From an uncultured Lachnospiraceae bacterium (GTDB taxonomy: Bacteria > Bacillota > Clostridia > Lachnospirales > Lachnospiraceae): a DNA stretch of 5,334 bases. Shown here in pieces: positions 1-4,758 of this stretch. Below the pieces are notes generated by a model that did no database searches, was not told the origin of the DNA, and saw only the letters and a program-made list of their open reading frames with translations. The DNA is taken from positions 1-5,334 of the forward strand of contig CAMTBF010000278.1 of the NCBI GenBank assembly GCA_947068385.1, given 5' to 3'. Both the position numbers and the translations under genes were made by a program. The number at the start of each line of letters is the position of its first letter. The first letter of the stretch is position 1.

Positions 1-23
1 GAGCAGAAGGTTAGAACCTAAAG

Positions 24-45
24 GAGACCGGAAAATGTCCGTCTC
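24..45 (+). other. Bulged stem-loop near the left edge, possible end of an upstream transcript
   Basis: GAGAC (24-28) pairs with GTCTC (41-45) and, after a single bulged C at 29, GGA (30-32) pairs with TCC (38-40), leaving a five-base loop. A TAA lies just before it at 19-21 in one frame, so the structure could follow the end of a gene that begins outside the window. It is followed by TTGCTGT rather than a run of T, so it is at best a weak intrinsic terminator. Confidence 0.3.
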
Positions 46-91
46 TTGCTGTCCCCATAAATATATGGTAAGCTGGGCATAAAACCCTGGA

Positions 92-118
92 TAGAATTAT
101 TCTACGAATCATAGAATA
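92..118. promoter_or_regulatory. Overlapping palindromes, probable operator upstream of the XRE regulator
   Basis: TAGAAT (92-97), T98 and ATTCTA (99-104) form a perfect 13-bp palindrome. The same ATTCTA also pairs with a second TAGAAT at 112-117, giving a larger dyad at 98-118 centred on A108 in which nine of ten position pairs are complementary (only C105/A111 fails). The two TAGAAT copies are 20 bp apart, about two helical turns. Such half-site arrays are typical of operators for dimeric HTH repressors. The nearest downstream gene encodes an XRE protein, so autoregulation is the obvious inference; an unseen upstream gene could be controlled instead. Confidence 0.5.
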
Positions 119-136
119 GTATCGCCGACGCGGTTA

Positions 137-165
137 TTGAATAAGTGATGCCCTGCATATATCCT
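137..165 (+). promoter_or_regulatory. Weak candidate sigma-A-type promoter for the regulator gene
   Basis: TTGAAT (137-142) and TATCCT (160-165) are separated by 17 bp and each match four of six consensus bases. The candidate lies about 19 bp downstream of the palindromic operator-like region and would start a leader of roughly 120 nt. It is only a sequence-pattern match; no better -35/-10 pair was found between the palindromes and the start codon. Confidence 0.28.
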
Positions 166-172
166 GTAAACA

Positions 173-203
173 GCGGCAGAAGCAGCTGCGAGAAGCCTGC
201 CGC
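173..203 (+). other. GC-rich hairpin in the leader of the regulator gene
   Basis: GCGGCAG (173-179) is the exact reverse complement of CTGCCGC (197-203), giving a 7-bp GC-rich stem. The 17-base loop itself contains the palindrome GCAGCTGC (182-189). No T run follows, so it is not an intrinsic terminator. It could shape the 5' leader of the regulator mRNA or be a protein-binding dyad; neither can be decided from sequence. Confidence 0.35.
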
Positions 204-254
204 AAGGGGTCAGGGACAGGGCAGAAGCGATGAGGAGACGCTGGGGAGAGCGGC

Positions 255-283
255 CAGGAGGAATCAGGAGCGACCAGGAGGGA
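255..283 (+). promoter_or_regulatory. Three 10-bp-spaced CAGGAG units, the last being the regulator's ribosome binding site
   Basis: CAGGAG occurs at 255-260, 265-270 and 275-280, exactly 10 bp apart. The third copy continues as AGGAGGGA (276-283), ending five bases before the ATG at 289, an ideal Shine-Dalgarno match and spacing. This decides the start codon: an upstream in-frame ATG at 145 lacks such a site and would add 48 residues unlike any HTH protein. The two upstream copies are also Shine-Dalgarno-like. Confidence 0.75.
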
Positions 284-288
284 ACAGC

Positions 289-1044
289 ATGAACCTACGG
301 ATAGGAGAGAACATCAGGCGGCTGCGCCGTGAAAGGAATCTGACACAGGAGGAGATGGCCGCCCATCTGGGGATTTCATTCCAGTCCGTCAGCAAATGGG
401 AGCGGTGCGACGGGTATCCGGACATCACCATGCTGCCTGCGCTGGCCAATTATTTCGGCGTAAGCGTGGACAGCCTGATCGGCATGGACGAGATAGCAAA
501 GGCAGGAAAATATGATGAGATCAACCGACAGTGGACGGAGAACAATCGAAGCGGGCACCACCATGAGAACGTCCTTCTGATGCGGGATTCCCTTAAGACA
601 TTTCCAGGAGACGTCCTGCTGCTGGTTCAGCTGTCCTGCTCTCTGGAAAAGCTGGAAGGGACGAGGGAGGAAAAGGAGAAAAACTTAAGGGAATCCATAG
701 CCCTCCAGGAACAGATCCTCCGCTACGGGGAGGGCTCGGAGGTGCGAAGCGCCACCCAATACAACATCTGTTTCGCCTATTGGAAGAACGGGGAGCGGGA
801 AAAGGCCCTGGAGCAGGCAGGGAAGCTGCCGAACCTGTACAAGGCCCGGGAAAACGCGCTGGTGTTCTTTCAGGAGGGCGAAGAGAGGCAGAAGACTGCA
901 AAAGCGGCGCTGGAGCCTCTGGCTTGGGCGGTGGCGCTCCACCTGTCTGTCCTGGCGGAAGAGGAGGGAGAGCCCGCCTATCTGGAGAGGGCGAGGGAGA
1001 TACGCAGGCTCCTGCTCGGGCAGACTTGCCCCGATTGCTCTTGA
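289..1044 (+). CDS. XRE-family helix-turn-helix transcriptional regulator with helical C-terminal domain
   Basis: A 251-residue cytoplasmic DNA-binding protein. Residues 3-65 form a clear XRE/Cro-CI helix-turn-helix domain: the LTQEEMAAHLGIS stretch (18-30) supplies the first HTH helix and turn, and FQSVSKWERC (31-40) the recognition helix, followed by the conserved PDITMLPALANYFGVSVDSL block (44-63). Residues about 70-245 are almost entirely helical and resemble the TPR-like C-terminal half of many clostridial XRE regulators, likely for dimerisation or ligand sensing; no specific ligand is recognisable. The protein ends in a Cys-Pro-Asp-Cys motif (C247, C250). The start at 289 is chosen for its ribosome binding site and because the HTH domain begins there. 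The gene lies 120 bp upstream of two ABC exporter genes in the same direction, which suggests it controls them and possibly itself. Family assignment is secure; regulated targets are inferred. Confidence 0.92.
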   Translation: MNLRIGENIRRLRRERNLTQEEMAAHLGISFQSVSKWERCDGYPDITMLPALANYFGVSVDSLIGMDEIAKAGKYDEINRQWTENNRSGHHHENVLLMRDSLKTFPGDVLLLVQLSCSLEKLEGTREEKEKNLRESIALQEQILRYGEGSEVRSATQYNICFAYWKNGEREKALEQAGKLPNLYKARENALVFFQEGEERQKTAKAALEPLAWAVALHLSVLAEEEGEPAYLERAREIRRLLLGQTCPDCS

Positions 1045-1069
1045 CGGCAGAACTGCGCTCTGCTGTACT
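1041..1069 (+). promoter_or_regulatory. Candidate internal promoter with a dyad in its spacer, ahead of the transporter genes
   Basis: TTGACG (1041-1046, five of six consensus bases) and TGTACT (1064-1069, four of six) are separated by 17 bp. The spacer is occupied by an inverted repeat, GCAGA (1047-1051) and TCTGC (1059-1063), with a seven-base centre. The -35 element overlaps the stop codon of the regulator. A second TTGACA sits at 1069-1074 but has only a poor -10 partner. If real, this would allow the transporter genes to be transcribed separately from the regulator, under an operator inside the promoter. Confidence 0.35.
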
Positions 1070-1099
1070 TGACAGCGGAAATTGTTTTCCGGTGTATGC

Positions 1100-1113
1100 G
1101 CCGCGGAAGCGGC
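1100..1113 (+). other. Small GC hairpin with GGAA tetraloop upstream of the first transporter gene
   Basis: GCCGC (1100-1104) pairs with GCGGC (1109-1113) across a GGAA loop of the stable GNRA type. It lies 51 bases before the chosen ATG at 1165 and would be in the leader of a transcript starting at the candidate promoter just upstream. There is no T run. Its role is unknown and it may be incidental in such GC-rich DNA. Confidence 0.25.
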
Positions 1114-1150
1114 ATGACGGAAGGTGTGGAGCCTATCCGGGGAATGCCCC

Positions 1151-1156
1151 AAGGGG
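1151..1156 (+). promoter_or_regulatory. Ribosome binding site selecting the ATG at 1165
   Basis: AAGGGG at 1151-1156 lies eight bases before ATG 1165. Other in-frame starts (TTG 1069, ATG 1096, 1114 and 1144) have no comparable site, although TTG 1183 is preceded by a purine-rich GAGGGAGGG and cannot be excluded. Confidence 0.55.
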
Positions 1157-1164
1157 AAAAACGA

Positions 1165-2802
1165 ATGAGGGAGGGAAATGCCTTGGCCGGAAAAGCAGAA
1201 CTTACTTACAGGACAGTATTCCAGGTGCCCCGGCGGAGATTTGCGGTGGTCCTGGCCGGGACGGCGCTGCTGGCGGCGGGTAACGTGCTGCTGCGATGGG
1301 GCATCGGAGAGGCGCTGGACGGGGGCGAGCCGGGAGCGCTCCTGGCAGCCACGGCGGCCCTGCTCCTGGCGGTGTCGCAGCTGCTTCTCTACACGAGGCA
1401 GATTCTGTCTGCCGAAATACGGGAGGACATCTACGGCAGGATTCAGCGCAAGGTGCTCCACGGTTCCATGGAGAGCCTGGGAAAAAGCGACCTGGGCGGA
1501 ATCGCCGCCTATTATATGACGGATGTGGATCAGATTGACGCTTTCGTCAACCGGATTCTGGGAAAGGCGCTGCCCGACCTGGCGGGATGGCTGCTGACAC
1601 TGGGGGCGCTGTTTTGGCTGGATTCCCTCCTGGGCATCGCCGGGATCCTTGTGACGGCTGTTCCCGTCCTGTTCCTGCACCGGATGAGCCGGACCGTGGC
1701 AAGGGGAGCGGAAGGATACCAGAAGGCCCTGGAAAGGGCCAACCAGAGCGCGGCCACAGGGCTGCACAACCTGGAGGCCATAAAGGCCTCCCGCAGAGAG
1801 GACGCCTTTCTGCGGAGGTACCAGGAAGGGCTGGCGTCCCTGCAGAGACAGAAGCGGAGGCTGGCCATATGGGAGGCGCTTCTGGGACTTCCCATGCTGA
1901 CAGGCGCCTTTGGGACGATCGTCCTTCTCACGGGCCTGGGCGGATGGCTGGTGCTGGCGGGACGCATTACCGCCGGCGGGCTGCTGACGGTGATCACACT
2001 GACGGAAAACATCCTTTCCTTCAGCATGGGCCTGGACGGCACGGTGTCGCGGTTTCGGCGGGCCCAGGTCAGCATCCGGAGGCTGGGGGGCTTCCTGGGG
2101 CAGGAGGATGAAAGGCAAGGCGGCCGGGAGGCGGAGGAAATCAGGGACATCGTCTTTGACAGGATTCACTTCACCTATCCGGGCAGCGGGGGGAAGGAAA
2201 TCTATCAGGGCCTCTCCCGGCGCTTTCAGCGGGGAATGCTCTATTTCATAGAGGGCGGAAACGGAGCGGGAAAGACCACGCTGATAAAGCTGCTGACGGG
2301 CATTTACGATGTGTCCGCGGGGCGGATTCTGATAAACGGGATTCCGTTACAGGAATATCGCCTGGCAAAACTGCGGGAGAGAATCGTGGTGGTGCCCCAG
2401 GAGAACGTCCTGTTTCAGGGAAGCATCCGCCACAACCTGACCTGCGGGCGGGACATAAGCGCCGGGCAGGTGGAGGAGGCCTGCAGGAGGACGGGCATCC
2501 ATGAGGAAGTCCTGAGGATGCCGGAAGGGTACGAGACCATGCTGACGGAAGGGGGCGGTTTCCTCTCCGGCGGGCAGAAGCAGCGGCTGTGCCTGGCCAG
2601 GGCGCTGCTCAGGCAGGGAGACGTCTATGTCTTCGACGAACCCACCAGCGCGTTGGACAGGGCGAACAGGGATTGCTTCACGGCGCTTCTGGCCAAGCTC
2701 GGGGAAGAAAAAATCGTGGTCGTGATCACCCATGACAGGGAGCTTCCGGAATCATCGCTTTTGGGGCCGAACCGATGCACAGTGGAAATAGAGGCCCTGT
2801 GA
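1165..2802 (+). CDS. ABC exporter half-transporter, permease fused to ATPase (first subunit)
   Basis: A 545-residue membrane protein with the TMD-NBD layout of type IV ABC exporters (multidrug, lipid or peptide export). Hydrophobic segments near residues 26-44, 57-76, 137-156, 156-172, 241-265 and 270-290 fit six transmembrane helices. The ATPase domain is complete: A-loop Tyr338 in FTYPG, Walker A GGNGAGKTT (364-372, Lys370), Q-loop Gln412, signature LSGGQ (467-471), Walker B ending in Asp491-Glu492, D-loop SALD and H-loop His523. By motif it should hydrolyse ATP. It is slightly short for the family (commonly about 570-600), and the first intracellular loop (LGGIAAYYMTDVDQI) departs from the usual GD/GELLSR form. 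The membrane domain contains no cysteine. It lies 120 bp after the XRE gene and 90 bp before a second half-transporter of equal layout, so a heterodimer is likely. Substrate is not deducible. Confidence 0.93.
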   Translation: MREGNALAGKAELTYRTVFQVPRRRFAVVLAGTALLAAGNVLLRWGIGEALDGGEPGALLAATAALLLAVSQLLLYTRQILSAEIREDIYGRIQRKVLHGSMESLGKSDLGGIAAYYMTDVDQIDAFVNRILGKALPDLAGWLLTLGALFWLDSLLGIAGILVTAVPVLFLHRMSRTVARGAEGYQKALERANQSAATGLHNLEAIKASRREDAFLRRYQEGLASLQRQKRRLAIWEALLGLPMLTGAFGTIVLLTGLGGWLVLAGRITAGGLLTVITLTENILSFSMGLDGTVSRFRRAQVSIRRLGGFLGQEDERQGGREAEEIRDIVFDRIHFTYPGSGGKEIYQGLSRRFQRGMLYFIEGGNGAGKTTLIKLLTGIYDVSAGRILINGIPLQEYRLAKLRERIVVVPQENVLFQGSIRHNLTCGRDISAGQVEEACRRTGIHEEVLRMPEGYETMLTEGGGFLSGGQKQRLCLARALLRQGDVYVFDEPTSALDRANRDCFTALLAKLGEEKIVVVITHDRELPESSLLGPNRCTVEIEAL

Positions 2803-2877
2803 GCTTAGCTCGAGGGATGTCAATGAGGGGGAAGAGAGGAAGCGCCCAGGGCGGTGAAGGAACAGGAGGCGGCCGGG

Positions 2878-2884
2878 AAAGGGG
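2878..2884 (+). promoter_or_regulatory. Ribosome binding site selecting the ATG at 2893
   Basis: AAAGGGG at 2878-2884 is eight bases upstream of ATG 2893. An in-frame GTG at 2854 would add 13 residues but has only a distant purine stretch. The rest of the 90-bp gap (2803-2892) is purine-rich and has two short palindromes, GAGCT-T-AGCTC over the preceding stop (2801-2811) and CGCCC-A-GGGCG (2843-2853), but no terminator or convincing promoter. Confidence 0.55.
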
Positions 2885-2892
2885 TTGGAGAG

Positions 2893-4527
2893 ATGAAGAA
2901 CAAGATTTTGCTGCGGAAGATGCGTAGGTGGGCAGTTCCCTACACAATGAGCACCATCATGGTGGCATGCCGCAATTTCCTGATTACATGGCTTACGGCC
3001 CTGATCGGCAGCAGCGTGCTGAACCTGGCGGAGGGCGGAAGGACATCGGATCTGTCCGGACGGCTGGCCACTCTGGCGCTGTACATCCTGGCCTTCCTGG
3101 CATTTGATACCATAGGGCTGTTCTGGCAGTCGGTGACCATACACAGGATGAGGAATCAGCTGAGCGCCATTCTGTATGACAGCATATTGAAGGCCCGGTA
3201 CGACAAGGTGTCCGCCATGGGCCAGAAGGGGGAGCTGCTTTCCCGGATGAATTCTGACGTGGAAACGGTATCCTCTATCTTAGGCGGTATCCTGATGCCG
3301 TGCATGACCCTGATTTCCGGTATCGGCGCTACGGTCACGGTGGCTGCCGTCCACTGGAGGCTGTGCCTCCTGGCCTATGGGGTGGGAGCGCTGTGCTGGG
3401 CCGCCCAGACACTGGTCATCCGGAAGGAGCGCGCCACCATCGCCGGGCTTCAGGAGAACAGGGCGGCTGCGCTGGGCCTCTGCGGCGAGGGCTTCCAGAA
3501 CGCTTTGACGATTAGGCTGTGCGGCCTGGTGGATGCCTTTGAGGAGAAGGTGCTGGGGAACCTTTTCGGCTTCCGGCAGCTCTCCCGCAGACTGGCCCTC
3601 CAGAAGACGGCGGAGGGAGCAGGAGGCACGCTGCTGCAGTATCTACAGAGCGTGGGAATGCTCTTCGCGGGCTGCATCCTGTACCAGAGAGGGGAGATTA
3701 GGCTGGGGGACATGGTGATCCTGTATCAGATGACGGCATTGATCACAGCCATGTTCCTGGGGATATCTTCCGGCTATGCCGCTTTCCAGAGCTGGATCGT
3801 GGGCTTTCGCAGGCTCCATGACATTCTGGATCTGGAGGAGGAGAGAGGGCCCTCCGGAGGGGAGGACCTGCGCTTCTCTACCCGGACGGAGGCGGGGATC
3901 CAGGCCCGGGGCGTGGCATGCCAGGGGGGACATATCGCGTATGGGAATCTGAGCCTGGAGGCAAAGGGCCTCTATCTCCTGATGGGGGAAAGCGGAAGGG
4001 GGAAGACCACCTTCTTCCGGCTTCTGACTGGAATATATCCCTGTGAGTCGGGGACGATTCGCCTGTTCGGGCGGAAGCTTGAGGAATATACCCTGGAGAG
4101 CATCCGGAGCCAGATCACCTATATGCCTCAGGAGGACGCATTGTTCCAGGGGACTGTCCGGGAGAACATCCTGTGGCGCAGCAGCGCGGAGGACGAAAGG
4201 ATTCTGGCGCTGCTTGGGAGGCTGGGGCTGGAGCGATGGATCCTGGGGCTGGAAAAGGGGCTGGACACCCCTATGGGCAACGGAGGGGTGGAATTTTCCG
4301 GTGGCCAGCGCAAATGCCTGCTCCTGGCCCGGGCGCTGCTGGAGGACTCTCCCGTCTACCTGCTGGACGAGCCCTTTGCGGGGGTGGACAGACAGCACAG
4401 CCTCCTGATATGGGAGGAGCTGGGCAGGCTTGCGGAGGACGCGCTGGTCATAGTCGTCGCCCACGATGTGGCTGCCCTGGAGAAGGAGCCGGGGCTGGTA
4501 CAGACGGCAAAAATGCTCTACATATAA
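2893..4527 (+). CDS. ABC exporter half-transporter, permease fused to ATPase (second subunit)
   Basis: A 544-residue inner-membrane half-transporter, almost certainly the partner of the preceding gene product. Six hydrophobic segments lie near residues 20-44, 58-80, 129-150, 152-176, 247-265 and 272-296, and GELLSRMNSDV (113-123) is the typical first intracellular loop of exporters. The ATPase domain has Walker A GESGRGKTT (365-373, Lys371), Q-loop Gln413, signature FSGGQ (468-472), Walker B LLDE (Asp492, Glu493) and H-loop His524, spaced almost exactly as in its partner. Two departures stand out: the region that should carry the A-loop aromatic reads VACQGG (341-346) with no Tyr/Phe, and the signature is FSGGQRKC instead of LSGGQ(R/K)QR. 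The membrane domain has seven cysteines while the partner has none. The pattern fits a heterodimer with unequal ATP sites. ABC exporter identity is firm; pairing is inferred from synteny; substrate is unknown. Confidence 0.93.
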   Translation: MKNKILLRKMRRWAVPYTMSTIMVACRNFLITWLTALIGSSVLNLAEGGRTSDLSGRLATLALYILAFLAFDTIGLFWQSVTIHRMRNQLSAILYDSILKARYDKVSAMGQKGELLSRMNSDVETVSSILGGILMPCMTLISGIGATVTVAAVHWRLCLLAYGVGALCWAAQTLVIRKERATIAGLQENRAAALGLCGEGFQNALTIRLCGLVDAFEEKVLGNLFGFRQLSRRLALQKTAEGAGGTLLQYLQSVGMLFAGCILYQRGEIRLGDMVILYQMTALITAMFLGISSGYAAFQSWIVGFRRLHDILDLEEERGPSGGEDLRFSTRTEAGIQARGVACQGGHIAYGNLSLEAKGLYLLMGESGRGKTTFFRLLTGIYPCESGTIRLFGRKLEEYTLESIRSQITYMPQEDALFQGTVRENILWRSSAEDERILALLGRLGLERWILGLEKGLDTPMGNGGVEFSGGQRKCLLLARALLEDSPVYLLDEPFAGVDRQHSLLIWEELGRLAEDALVIVVAHDVAALEKEPGLVQTAKMLYI

Positions 4528-4573
4528 AACAGTGCCTTTCTTTTGCCCCTACCGTTTCCGCTCCCCGGCCCAG

Positions 4574-4596
4574 CGCTCCGCCATGCGGAGCGTTTT
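4574..4596 (+). terminator. Rho-independent terminator of the transporter operon
   Basis: CGCTCCGC (4574-4581) and GCGGAGCG (4585-4592) form a perfect 8-bp GC-rich stem with a CAT loop, followed directly by TTTT (4593-4596). It begins 47 bases after the stop of the second transporter gene. The T tract is short, but stem quality and position support a true terminator closing the regulator-transporter unit. Confidence 0.75.
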
Positions 4597-4633
4597 GCGT
4601 CCGGTTTCCTTCTGCGCAGATAGCTCTATTCTC

Positions 4634-4651
4634 TAAAGAAATCTTTATAAT
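4634..4651 (+). promoter_or_regulatory. Palindrome overlapping a consensus TATAAT box
   Basis: TAAAGA (4634-4639), AA, TCTTTA (4642-4647) is a perfect 14-bp palindrome. It runs into a perfect -10 hexamer TATAAT (4646-4651). No good -35 hexamer is present 16-18 bp upstream. This could be a promoter with a built-in operator for the downstream methyltransferase gene, or simply AT-rich coincidence. Confidence 0.35.
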
Positions 4652-4687
4652 TCTTACGGTTTTCTCTTTATCCTTCCTCTTTATACT
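4642..4687 (+). promoter_or_regulatory. TCTTTAT direct repeats with a TATACT -10 box, candidate activated promoter
   Basis: TCTTTAT occurs at 4642-4648, 4665-4671 and 4678-4684; the last two sit in a 13-bp direct repeat beginning CTCTTTAT. The third copy runs into TATACT (4682-4687), five of six consensus -10 bases, with no recognisable -35 hexamer. Direct repeats replacing a -35 box are typical of promoters activated by OmpR/PhoB-type response regulators; applying that here is inference. The start point would be about 65 bases before the methyltransferase ATG. Confidence 0.35.
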
Positions 4688-4710
4688 GAAATCATCAAAT
4701 GACAGCATGA

Positions 4711-4729
4711 CACGCTGAATGCAAGCGTG
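4711..4729 (+). other. Inverted repeat in the leader of the methyltransferase gene
   Basis: CACGCT (4711-4716) and AGCGTG (4724-4729) form a perfect 6-bp dyad with a seven-base centre. It ends 13 bases before the AGAGGAGG ribosome binding site (4743-4750). It could be an operator or an RNA hairpin affecting translation; the moderately T-rich stretch after it (ATTCTATTGTTT) makes a weak attenuator conceivable. Confidence 0.3.
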
Positions 4730-4758
4730 AATTCTATTGTTTAGAGGAGGTATATCCC

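Noticed and set aside
2..82. Short open stretch ending at TAA 80-82 that might be the tail of an upstream gene
   Set aside because: Only 26 codons, not recognisable, and another frame ends at TAA 19-21 just before a stem-loop; there is no way to choose between them from this window.
145..288. A 48-residue N-terminal extension of the regulator from ATG 145
   Set aside because: No ribosome binding site of quality precedes 145, the residues resemble no domain, and ATG 289 has an ideal AGGAGGGA and begins the HTH domain.
685..2169. A 494-codon open frame on the minus strand opposite the regulator and first transporter
   Set aside because: Its translation is rich in Pro, Gln, Arg and His with no recognisable domain, and it lies opposite two genes with clear family motifs. 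GC-rich coding DNA commonly leaves long antisense frames open.
2823..2927. 34-codon ATG-initiated frame in the gap between the transporter genes
   Set aside because: Gly/Arg/Glu-rich translation of a purine-rich spacer, overlapping the start of the second transporter in another frame, with no supporting feature.
3643..4464. A 273-codon minus-strand open frame opposite the second transporter
   Set aside because: Low-complexity Pro/Gln/Leu-rich translation, opposite a well-supported ATPase domain; an antisense shadow.
4173..4718. 181-codon + strand frame overlapping the end of the second transporter and the terminator
   Set aside because: It is in a different frame from the ATPase domain, has Gly/Ala-rich low-complexity sequence, and runs across the terminator hairpin.
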